From the NCBI RefSeq assembly GCF_001550065.1, contig NZ_LRUB01000019.1, forward strand, positions 1 through 11,231: a DNA stretch of 11,231 nt, in the 5' to 3' direction. The translations under genes and the position numbers were made by a program. Shown piece after piece: positions 1 to 7,500 of the stretch. This DNA is from Kordiimonas lipolytica (GTDB lineage Bacteria; Pseudomonadota; Alphaproteobacteria; Sphingomonadales; Kordiimonadaceae). The first letter of the stretch is position 1, and each line of letters opens with the position of its first letter. The notes beneath the pieces are model-generated. The model was not told the DNA's origin. It ran no database searches and saw nothing but the letters and a program-made list of their open reading frames with translations.

Positions 1-876
1 CGCCAGATCAGCCTGCAGCCGGTCCCCGATGCTCACCTTGTGCCCTGACAGGACATCTGACTGCCGCCTGGTACAAGCGTCCTCCAGATAGTCGTTGAAA
101 GCGTCAAAGCTGGCGAAGGACGGAATGGGGACCATGAAGGTCCGGCGCATATAGCCGACCATGCCTTCAACCTTGCCCTTATCGTTGCCCTTGCCGGGGC
201 GGCCATAGCGGTCCTCTATCAGATAGTGGGACAGGAAGGCCGAGAAGCTGTCGGTCCGCTTGCGCGTGCCATCCGGCAGAATGCGAGATACAAGACAGCG
301 GTCATTGTCGTACAGGACCGACTGCGGCACAGCGCCAAAGAAGGCAAAGGCATGGTTGTGGCCGTCCAGCCAGGCCTCCGTCGTGGCCCGGGGATAGGCC
401 CTGACATAACAGGCATCGCTATGCGGCAGGTCCAGCACGAAGAAGTGGGCCTTCTGCCGCACCCCGCCGATGACCACCTGGGCCTCGCCGAAGTCCGCCT
501 GCGCGTGACCGGGGGTGTGGCTCAGCGGTACATAGACCTCGCGGCTGGTCCGACGGTACTCTCTCACATAGTCCTTGATGATCGTATAACCGCCATCAAA
601 GCCATACTCGGAGCGTAGGCGCTCGAAGATACGCTTCGCTGTATGGCGCTGCTTGCGCCCTACCTGGCGGTCACCCTCCAGAATACTGTCGATGATGTCG
701 GTGTAGCCATCAAGCTTGGGACGCCTGACCGGCACTGAGCGCCGGTAGCCCGGCGGCTCTGAATGCGAGAGCATCTTCGCGACTGTGTCACGGCTGATCC
801 CGAAACGCCGGGCAGCCTCCCGGTTGCTCAGGCCTTGCACATGGCACGCAAGGCGAACCCTTCTGTATAAATCCAC
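1..876 (-). CDS. istA: IS21-family transposase IstA, N-terminal 292 residues (partial at window edge)
   Basis: IstA is the DDE-type transposase of IS21-family elements. It cuts and joins the ends with the help of the ATPase IstB. The frame is open from a GTG start at 876 to the window edge, with no stop or frameshift. The GTG is preceded by GGAGG (minus strand, 886-890) at good spacing. Residues about 15-40 form a resolvase-type helix-turn-helix (NREAARRFGISRDTVAKML). The rve core follows, with candidate catalytic residues D128 (QADFGEAQ), D190 (LYDND) and E237 (KGKVEGMVGYMRR). Full-length family members are usually about 400-500 residues, so the C-terminus and istB should lie to the left. 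Nothing suggests inactivation in the visible part. Family assignment is firm; the exact IS name cannot be given. Confidence 0.93.
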   Translation of the reverse strand, partial: MDLYRRVRLACHVQGLSNREAARRFGISRDTVAKMLSHSEPPGYRRSVPVRRPKLDGYTDIIDSILEGDRQVGRKQRHTAKRIFERLRSEYGFDGGYTIIKDYVREYRRTSREVYVPLSHTPGHAQADFGEAQVVIGGVRQKAHFFVLDLPHSDACYVRAYPRATTEAWLDGHNHAFAFFGAVPQSVLYDNDRCLVSRILPDGTRKRTDSFSAFLSHYLIEDRYGRPGKGNDKGKVEGMVGYMRRTFMVPIPSFASFDAFNDYLEDACTRRQSDVLSGHKVSIGDRLQADLA

Positions 877-904
877 TGAATAAATCCTCCGGCCCTCCCA
901 TCAA

Positions 905-3900
905 ATGGAAAAGCCAAAAAGTGGCAGACTTTTACTCCGCCCGCAGCAACACAACGCCGCCGCTTCAGTGGCCTACTTTTACACCGCCCTATACAACGGT
1001 GACATCGCAGGTGGCCCTTTACGCGCAATTTGCACCCGCGTCGGTGAAGACGGCAACCTCAACCAAATACCTGCCAAAGAAAATACTTATGACAGCCCAG
1101 CATCAAAAAGCTACGTCGAGCCATCTCGAGCGGAAAAGTCGCTACCTAATGCCGTTTCACCGCGCCTCCAGAACCGCTTCAATCGTAAAATCACTCGACG
1201 ACTTGTCATGGCACAGCTGTTGTCAGGCGCTAGCCACAAGGCCCTCAGTGACCAAGACATCGCACTCATCAAGAAAGAATGCTTCGAGCTCCTCAGCGCG
1301 GGAGACCTTCAAAGCAGTCCCGCATGGGAAAACGCTCTATTTATCATGCTCTCGTTGGTCACGGGTCGCTCCACTAGTTTTCTTCGAAGTTTGAAGGTAA
1401 AACCTCAAACAGCAAAAGGCTTTCCAAGCGAACCATGCTGGGCAATACTCGATTTTCGGTATTGTCTCTATGATGTGCCCAACATCCCGAGAGGCAGCCG
1501 CCCTGACATGATTGGCGAACGCAATGCCAATGAGGCGCTTCCACAGAAAAAAACAGCCGGCGTCTTCATACACATTCCAGATGAACTGGCTGAAGGGCTG
1601 GTACGCCTTCATAACCGCTTTTCCCCAAAAAAGACGAGACTGCCTGAAACAGAAAGTCAGACTCTATCCGCCTTCGCCTCACTCAAGGACCGCAATGTCT
1701 CGCCGGCAAAAATTCAAGCGCACCTTGCCCTTTCTTTGAAGCATCAGGGTGTTGACGATGTCATTGCCGGATATGTCAGCGGCAAAACCGCTGATCAGTT
1801 GCCCGCTATGTATTACACTCAGGTGTCGCAGGCCGACATTACTGCAGCGCACTCCAATTACTTGGTTGGGCTTGGCTTCGCACCGTCACCAGCCATGCCC
1901 GATGATCAGAAGATCGGTAGCATGCTCGTACCCACCCCTGAGTGGACTGGAGAGCTTTTCAACTACATGCGTACACAAATCGCGAAGGTTGACACTGGCA
2001 AGCGGGAGGACCTCTTCAATCATCACAACTACCTAATGTTTTATACCTATTTGGTCCTTTGCCTTTCCACCGGGCATAGGCCAGTAAAGGCGCCCTTTCA
2101 ATACCTCAGAGACTTTGACCTGACCTCAGGATTTGTTTGGATCAGCGACAAAGTTGTAAGGACAAATCACGCATCCCGTGTCGTACCTTTGTGCGACACA
2201 GCTCTTCAACAAATGCGATACTATGTGGAGCATTTACGCCGACTCCGCGATAGGCTCCGGCACACTGATTACGAAACCTCAAGCTATATCGAAAATGCTC
2301 TCAGAAGCGTAAACCCTGTCCTGTTCGTGTTTGATGAAGAAGGCAAGAGCTTTCTTACACCCAAAATTCTGCAATCCTGGCATGGCTTCATCAGCGCCCT
2401 ACCCGGCAACTGGAACCGCCATACGTTACGAAGTCTCTTAACGAACGCTGTGCCTTATAACTGTCTCAACGCGTTCATGGGGCATGCTTTGATCGGTATT
2501 GGTCCGTTAAGCGGCACGAGTGGTTTTGAGTTTGCGTCACTCCGGTCTCTGAACTGTCATTTAGAGCAAATCTTGCAGCGCTACGGGGCCATTGCCCTCG
2601 CAGACACACCGCAGCACTATGTCATCGAACCATATGAACCAGCCGGCAATCATACTGCGCATGTCGGTCGCAATGGAAGGGCGAAAGACCGCGCCCACCT
2701 GCTAAAGCGAGCTGTAGAAAAGTGTGATGAAATACAAAACGAGGTAGGTTTCTGTCGCGAAAAGATCACGACCGCGGAGGACTACGAAGTCGCTCTTGCT
2801 GAAGCCGAAAACCAGTTGCATGCCCTGAACCTGTCCGCGGAGCAATATTGCCGTGCGAAGAGCCACCTACAAAAACGTGCAAAGGAAATTATTGATGCCC
2901 ATGGCATCGCCGTAAGTCTGCCATCGGTCCCTGCACAAGTGTCATTTGAACCGTCTTTTCGCACCGAAAAATGGTTCACCCTTGCCCGGTATATCCATGC
3001 TTGGGACAAAGCTTTCTATGAAAGACTGGAAGAGTTTGGCCGGTCATCGCAGGAAGACGATCTGACCCTGATCGGGCTCATTCTCTATGCCGCGACCACT
3101 AGAGGCGGGTTGGCCAATGCAAAGCTGCTAGCGGATCTGGCGGTACAACTCTCGGACCACACTGTAAAACCTCAAACCATGGGGCCGTATGTCTGGTTTG
3201 ACCTCGACATTCCCATCGACGGGAAGGAAGGCCGATATAGCCTCAAAGTTGGAAATAAGTGTCACCAGCATCGACATTGGTTCGTTGACGAAGTCAGCCT
3301 TGCGTTGATCATTCGCCTCTATAAAAAACGGTCGCCCAACAGCGATGTACCGCTAGGCAAGGCGCGGCTTCTGAAGGCGAATGTCTTCGACCTCATTAAA
3401 AAAGCAATTTTTGGTGAAGACACAAATCAAACCCCTATTACGGATCTTGAAAAACTCACCTCCGCGGCACTCTGGCGGCACGACAGCATAGCGGGCCCGG
3501 GCATCAGCGAGGCCCTACAGTCCCTGGCATCCGGTCGGTTCCAGACTTTCTCCATTGACCGCCAGGCATGGATTGGCTTGTTCAACGACATACCGGTAGC
3601 CACCCATATGCCGGCATCCGTTTCCTATAAGGCAGATGAACGAAAAGCGCCGTCGCGATATCGGGCTGAGGACCCACATGTGTGGGGGTCATTTTACGAA
3701 AACCACCTAATTCCGGCACTGCGACCAGTGCTGCAAAACCACACCAAAGTCAAAATCTCTGAAGTGTTGGTAAATTTGGAAGCGCTCAAGGAAACCGAAG
3801 ACCTTCCGACCCATCTCCACTTGGCCCTCGACTGGCTAATCGATGTAGGGAAGCGCGGTGACAAACCTTCCACACTTCAACGGTATTGTTCCGCCTTTGT

Positions 3901-5683
3901 TTCCGTTTGGTTGCTGGAAACGCATGGTAGGATTCCGGACCTGCATGATGCCGAAGAACTTGAAGAGCTCTATGGTAACCTGTTGACCTATCATGACAGC
4001 CCTAGCGAAGTTGCCTATATGCTTGGACGAATGGCTGATTTTCATGCCTTTGGCATGAGGGATAGCCGCTATCGACTACCTCAGATCGAGAACCAGCAAT
4101 GGCACCAGTTTAAGCGCCATTCCCTTGTACGCACAAAAGTGCTGTCGTTCCGGCAGGTTCAGGCAGCAATTGATTTAATGACAAGCGGTGAGCCCAGTGC
4201 GCGAGAAAGGCGAAAAATCTCTCTTTTTGTCATGCTCGCGTATCGCACCGGCATGCGCCTCACTGAACTCGTGAAGCTGCAATTGAAAGATGTGGAGATC
4301 TCAAAAGACTGTGTCATTTCGATCCGGGACAATCAATTCGGCAACAATAAATCGCGCGCAGGCCGGCGGCAGATAAACCTAGGTGTTTTCCTCGATGATA
4401 GGGAGATGGGTGAGTTTAAATCGCTGATGGCACAATATGCCAGAAAGACAAACCGCAACCTTCCTGTCTTTTCCTTTGGCAGCACAGGAGCGCCGTACCA
4501 TGGAGGGCAAATTTCCAAAATGTTCTCCCAGGCAATTGAGCAAGTCACGGGTGATGCAGATGTCGTTTTTCATAGCCTGCGCCATAGCTGCTTGTCCTGT
4601 CTGCACGCAACGCTTGAGGGCGAGGCCGAAATTGCGCACATGATCGCCGGCTTATCGGTGGAAAAAATGGAAGCAATTCGGGAACACCTGGTGGGTCACA
4701 TCGGCAACCGCATGGGCCTTTATTACACACTTGCGGCCTTTGCCGGTCATGCTGGTCCCAGGGAGACGATGCTGAGCTATCTGCATCTCTCTGACCTGAT
4801 CATTTTCTCCAAGCTTCAAAGGCAGCGGCTGGAGATTGGCACCGACAAACTAGCCCAAATCGCAGGTGTGCAAGGCTCGAAGATCGCAGACCTCGACTCT
4901 AATGAGCGCCATCAATATTTGGTTCGGCACAAGGTACCAGCGATCGCGTCATCCTACCCATTTGTGTTGCCCGCCGAACAGAAACCTTCCTCAAGTGGTA
5001 CAGAAGAGGGTCATACGACCCAAGCCAAGCATGACTTAATGCTGGTTGATGAGATTTTACGCGCGCTGCAAGAAGGCTCTAAAGCGCGAGATCTTGCTTT
5101 CCAATACGACGTGGACAGGGAAGTGATCGAAAAATGGCACCAAAAAGCCATCGAGCTCCAATCCCTTAAAACGCGCCGCGGAAATTCTCGGCTGTTTGGA
5201 AAGGACAAAGAAGCCTCCATTCGTCTCCGGGCACGGAACGATAATCGAGTGAAAGCGGAACTCGATCGGGTTTGCCGCGGCATGCACGCAAAATTGGACT
5301 GCTGGTCAGCGGAAGAGATCGAAAGGTTTATGAAAGCCATTCTCTTGGCATCATCGCCAGACGCAAGATCATATCGAATTCATGATCCAATTTTTGCCGC
5401 CGAAATCGTTGAATTTTTCCTGCCCGAGATTCCGGTTGGGAGATGGAGAATGGAAATCGACATCCCCGAAGGTCCGGACTTCAAGGCATCCAGGGATAGA
5501 TGGAAGCTGCACAACCCGTGGCTTTCAGAGAGTGACTTTAAATCACGCCCGCAAAAGATTTCTGCGCATCACCAGGATGGAATCGGGCTTTTGCGTCTAA
5601 CCCACCCAGCCAAATCCGATAATTCCAGTCTCCCAAAGCTGGTCGCTTACCTGGTATCCGTTTCATATGACGAGGCCGATTAA
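905..5683 (+). CDS. Giant multi-fold tyrosine recombinase (site-specific integrase), 5' end fused to IS21 DNA
   Basis: Tyrosine recombinases cut and rejoin DNA through a 3'-phosphotyrosine link. Numbering from the ATG at 905, the C-terminal part holds a complete active site: R1118 (TGMRLTEL), K1149, H1223 and R1226 (HSLRHS), H1282 and nucleophile Y1292 (AGHAGPRETMLSYLH). A core-binding domain precedes it (about 925-1080). Upstream, about 345-545 has R392 (TGHRP), H506/R509 (HTLRS) and H527 (MGH) but no tyrosine after the last His. Regions 135-315 (TGR155, YY304TQVS) and 685-890 resemble eroded copies of the same fold. Residues 595-667 look long-helical. After Y1292 come a helix-turn-helix (about 1376-1415) and a ~175-residue tail. 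Ordinary integrases have about 300-450 residues. Codons before about 1035 are IS21 end sequence and 905 has no Shine-Dalgarno, so the start is doubtful. The next in-frame ATG is 1208, also without a clear ribosome site. The catalytic domain is certain; the extra folds are inferred by eye. Confidence 0.8.
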   Translation: MEKPKSGRLLLRPQQHNAAASVAYFYTALYNGDIAGGPLRAICTRVGEDGNLNQIPAKENTYDSPASKSYVEPSRAEKSLPNAVSPRLQNRFNRKITRRLVMAQLLSGASHKALSDQDIALIKKECFELLSAGDLQSSPAWENALFIMLSLVTGRSTSFLRSLKVKPQTAKGFPSEPCWAILDFRYCLYDVPNIPRGSRPDMIGERNANEALPQKKTAGVFIHIPDELAEGLVRLHNRFSPKKTRLPETESQTLSAFASLKDRNVSPAKIQAHLALSLKHQGVDDVIAGYVSGKTADQLPAMYYTQVSQADITAAHSNYLVGLGFAPSPAMPDDQKIGSMLVPTPEWTGELFNYMRTQIAKVDTGKREDLFNHHNYLMFYTYLVLCLSTGHRPVKAPFQYLRDFDLTSGFVWISDKVVRTNHASRVVPLCDTALQQMRYYVEHLRRLRDRLRHTDYETSSYIENALRSVNPVLFVFDEEGKSFLTPKILQSWHGFISALPGNWNRHTLRSLLTNAVPYNCLNAFMGHALIGIGPLSGTSGFEFASLRSLNCHLEQILQRYGAIALADTPQHYVIEPYEPAGNHTAHVGRNGRAKDRAHLLKRAVEKCDEIQNEVGFCREKITTAEDYEVALAEAENQLHALNLSAEQYCRAKSHLQKRAKEIIDAHGIAVSLPSVPAQVSFEPSFRTEKWFTLARYIHAWDKAFYERLEEFGRSSQEDDLTLIGLILYAATTRGGLANAKLLADLAVQLSDHTVKPQTMGPYVWFDLDIPIDGKEGRYSLKVGNKCHQHRHWFVDEVSLALIIRLYKKRSPNSDVPLGKARLLKANVFDLIKKAIFGEDTNQTPITDLEKLTSAALWRHDSIAGPGISEALQSLASGRFQTFSIDRQAWIGLFNDIPVATHMPASVSYKADERKAPSRYRAEDPHVWGSFYENHLIPALRPVLQNHTKVKISEVLVNLEALKETEDLPTHLHLALDWLIDVGKRGDKPSTLQRYCSAFVSVWLLETHGRIPDLHDAEELEELYGNLLTYHDSPSEVAYMLGRMADFHAFGMRDSRYRLPQIENQQWHQFKRHSLVRTKVLSFRQVQAAIDLMTSGEPSARERRKISLFVMLAYRTGMRLTELVKLQLKDVEISKDCVISIRDNQFGNNKSRAGRRQINLGVFLDDREMGEFKSLMAQYARKTNRNLPVFSFGSTGAPYHGGQISKMFSQAIEQVTGDADVVFHSLRHSCLSCLHATLEGEAEIAHMIAGLSVEKMEAIREHLVGHIGNRMGLYYTLAAFAGHAGPRETMLSYLHLSDLIIFSKLQRQRLEIGTDKLAQIAGVQGSKIADLDSNERHQYLVRHKVPAIASSYPFVLPAEQKPSSSGTEEGHTTQAKHDLMLVDEILRALQEGSKARDLAFQYDVDREVIEKWHQKAIELQSLKTRRGNSRLFGKDKEASIRLRARNDNRVKAELDRVCRGMHAKLDCWSAEEIERFMKAILLASSPDARSYRIHDPIFAAEIVEFFLPEIPVGRWRMEIDIPEGPDFKASRDRWKLHNPWLSESDFKSRPQKISAHHQDGIGLLRLTHPAKSDNSSLPKLVAYLVSVSYDEAD
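921..1034. repeat. IS21 terminal repeat array (three copies)
   Basis: Three related repeats lie between the istA start and the inferred tip. Copies at 921-942 and 968-989 share the pattern GTGGCnnACTTTTACnCC followed by GCCC and differ at only a few positions. A shorter third copy begins at 1011 (GTGGCCCTTTACGCGC). Spacings are 47 and 43 bp. Multiple terminal repeats that bind the transposase are a known property of IS21-family ends. The arrangement places 905-1034 inside the IS, although a long plus-strand reading frame also crosses it. Confidence 0.75.
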
Positions 5684-5900
5684 TTTTTTCTCGAGCAAGC
5701 CATACGCAGGGGCCATCCTTAGCATAAAAGAATGTTCAACTTTTTTATGGATGGACTTTGGACCGACTGGCTACAATTGAAAGGCAAAAGGTTCTGCGCA
5801 TTGCTGAATGTGGGGCTAGGCAGTTGTTTGTCCTGACCGGTGATGGCGGATAACCTGCGTGGGCACCGGGTCGGTTATATTCATTGATGGGGATTTAATA
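5684..5900. other. Gene-free spacer between recombinase and epimerase genes
   Basis: This 217-bp stretch holds the hairpin at 5713-5754 and a leader with short inverted repeats: GATAACC near 5850 against GGTTATA near 5873, and ACCGGTG near 5836 against CACCGG near 5864. I see no open frame with gene-like features. No convincing -35/-10 pair for the epimerase gene could be picked out, although a promoter should lie here. Confidence 0.5.
5713..5754 (+). terminator. Possible hairpin after the recombinase gene
   Basis: A stem of CATAAAA (5723-5729) pairs with TTTTATG (5743-5749). An outer CATCC/GGATG pair extends it across a 4-nt bulge. It begins about 30 bp after the recombinase stop. The stem is AT-rich and is not followed by a T run, so a role as intrinsic terminator is weak. 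Confidence 0.25.
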
Positions 5901-6869
5901 ATGCAAAAGCAGGCTCTTGTCCTTGGAGCGGGCGGTTTTATCGGCAGTCACCTTGTTAAACGGCTGAAGGCGGAAGGTTTCTGGGTTCGCGGTGTCGACC
6001 TGAAGTTCCCGGAATTTGCCGAAACCGAGGCGGATGACTTTGTCATTGGTGACCTGCGTGAGCAGTCGATCTGCCGCGAAGTTATCGACCGCCGCTTTGA
6101 CGAGGTATATCAGCTCGCGGCAGACATGGGTGGTGCCGGTTATATCTTCACCGGCCAACACGACGCCGACATCATGCACAACAGCGCAACCATCAATCTC
6201 AACGTGGTAGACCTCTGTCACAAGCGGAACATCAAGCGTGTATTCTACAGCTCGTCCGCCTGCATGTACCCGGCCTATAACCAGGAAGACCCCGATAACC
6301 CCAATTGCGCCGAGGACTCGGCCTATCCGGCGGCACCTGATAGCGAATACGGCTGGGAGAAGCTCTTCAGCGAGCGTCTTTACCTCGCCTACAACCGCAA
6401 CTTCGGCATGCAGTGCCGTGTCGCACGTTTCCACAATATCTTCGGCCCCGAAGGCACATGGACGGGCGGCAAGGAAAAGGCCCCGGCGGCTATCTGCCGC
6501 AAGGTGGCGTCCGCGGCGCAAGGTGGCGAGATCGAGATCTGGGGTGACGGCACGCAGACCCGCTCCTTCCTTTTCATCGATGAATGTGTCGAGGGCATCC
6601 TGCGCCTGACCCGTTCCGATTTCGAAGGCCCGGTCAATATCGGCTCCGACGAGATGGTCAGCATCAACCAGCTCGTGGACATGGTGACGGAGATTGCCGG
6701 CAAGCCGCTCAGGAAGCGCCATATCGATGGCCCGCTGGGCGTACGCGGCCGCAACTCTGACAACCGCCTGATCGAAGAGAAACTGGGCTGGCGTCCGAAC
6801 CAGCCGCTCTCCGAAGGCCTGAAACAGACCTACGCCTGGATTGAACGTCAGGTCAGGGGCAACAGGTAG
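5901..6869 (+). CDS. GDP-mannose 3,5-epimerase-like NAD-dependent sugar epimerase
   Basis: This is an extended short-chain dehydrogenase of 322 residues that acts in the cytosol on a nucleotide sugar. The Rossmann motif GAGGFIG is at residues 9-15. The pattern matches plant-type GDP-mannose 3,5-epimerase closely: AADMGG, the cysteine in SSACMYP (C121), the Y150xxxK154 pair in YGWEKL, GGKEKAPAAICRK with K193, WGDGTQTRSF, and GVRGRNSDN with R282/R284. Cys, Tyr, Lys and Arg at these places are the known catalytic and binding residues of that enzyme, which interconverts GDP-mannose with GDP-L-galactose and GDP-L-gulose. The start at 5901 is chosen because GGGGA lies just upstream and the Rossmann strand begins at once; a GTG at 5859 in frame would add 14 unlikely residues. 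No other sugar or polysaccharide gene is adjacent, so the pathway here is unknown. A related epimerase specificity remains possible. Confidence 0.9.
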   Translation: MQKQALVLGAGGFIGSHLVKRLKAEGFWVRGVDLKFPEFAETEADDFVIGDLREQSICREVIDRRFDEVYQLAADMGGAGYIFTGQHDADIMHNSATINLNVVDLCHKRNIKRVFYSSSACMYPAYNQEDPDNPNCAEDSAYPAAPDSEYGWEKLFSERLYLAYNRNFGMQCRVARFHNIFGPEGTWTGGKEKAPAAICRKVASAAQGGEIEIWGDGTQTRSFLFIDECVEGILRLTRSDFEGPVNIGSDEMVSINQLVDMVTEIAGKPLRKRHIDGPLGVRGRNSDNRLIEEKLGWRPNQPLSEGLKQTYAWIERQVRGNR

Positions 6870-6908
6870 TCAAAGTTCAGCACGACCAACGACACAGTTC
6901 GGACCCAA

Positions 6909-7496
6909 TTATCTGCACGTAACAGACCGAATATGTTTTGCAGGATTGTGAAAATATTCAAATAGCCTCGCGACATTGCGTGCGTCATCGAGGGCCGAAT
7001 GATGTCGGCCCTCGAAGGTCAGATTGACCAGCTCCAAGGCTTTTAGAAGCCCGACCTGTCTACCTTTGCGGATGTGCTGCTTCTGGAACAGCTTCTTGGC
7101 ATTCCGGTGTGGCGGCAAAGGAAGAACAAGGTTGGATCTTTTGGCGCTCGCATCCAGCTCGAGCTGCTTCAGGTCATAATTGCCCCAGGAATACCAGCAA
7201 TCCGGCCACGCCTGTAAGCCGAACAACCATTGTCGTAGTGCTTCCATCATGTCAGCAAAACCCGGAGCGTCAGCCAGCGTATCCGCCGTGATGCCGGTTA
7301 CGTCCGTGCAGTAAGGAGAAACCTCTGTATAGGCCGGTTTGACATATGAATGAAACTCACCAACGCCTTCCCCGGCCTCATCAAGGGCAACCACGCCGAT
7401 TTCGATCGTTTCCATATCCTCGACCGTGAGATCACGACCAAGGGTCTCCCTGTCAAAGCAGGTAGCTTCCAGATCGATGCAGAGAAATGTTTTCAT
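6909..7496 (-). CDS. DEDDh 3'-5' exonuclease (ERI-1/KapD-like)
   Basis: This 195-residue protein is an RNase T/DnaQ-type exonuclease that removes nucleotides from 3' ends with two metal ions. Motif Exo I is CIDLEAT (D8, E10), Exo II is SWGNYD (D108), and Exo III is HHSALDDA (H166, D171). The WGxYD form of Exo II and the compact single-domain layout are closer to ERI-1/3'hExo and KapD-like proteins than to DnaQ. That points to RNA as a likely substrate, but this is inference. The start at 7496 follows AGGA by 7 nt and lies 4 nt after the phosphatase stop. An in-frame ATG at 7514, inside the phosphatase end, would add six residues. It is the second gene of a two-gene operon and ends 39 bp from the convergent epimerase gene, with no clear terminator between them. 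Confidence 0.88.
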   Translation of the reverse strand: MKTFLCIDLEATCFDRETLGRDLTVEDMETIEIGVVALDEAGEGVGEFHSYVKPAYTEVSPYCTDVTGITADTLADAPGFADMMEALRQWLFGLQAWPDCWYSWGNYDLKQLELDASAKRSNLVLPLPPHRNAKKLFQKQHIRKGRQVGLLKALELVNLTFEGRHHSALDDARNVARLFEYFHNPAKHIRSVTCR

Positions 7497-7500
7497 CTGA

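Larger units (their letters stand above)
1..1034 (-). mobile_element. IS21-family insertion sequence, left-end half (continues past the window edge)
   Basis: The element is read on the minus strand. It contains istA and, upstream of it, a terminal region with three repeats typical of IS21-family ends. The probable tip, read on the minus strand, is TGCAAATTGCGCGTAAAG, ending at about 1034 with the TG dinucleotide usual for IS21-family termini. The rest of istA, istB and the other end lie beyond position 1, so a target-site duplication cannot be checked. The tip position is inferred from the outermost repeat and could be off by a few bases. Confidence 0.8.

Noticed and set aside
226..618. Plus-strand open frame of 130 codons
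   Set aside because: It is the antisense of istA, which has the full DDE and helix-turn-helix pattern on the minus strand.
5859..5900. GTG start at 5859 for the epimerase
   Set aside because: The extra 14 residues precede the Rossmann strand without family counterpart, while ATG 5901 has a GGGGA site just upstream.
5895..6722. Long minus-strand open frame of 275 codons
   Set aside because: It lies wholly opposite the epimerase gene, whose active-site motifs are unmistakable. The antisense protein has no recognisable domain and is a by-product of GC-rich codons.
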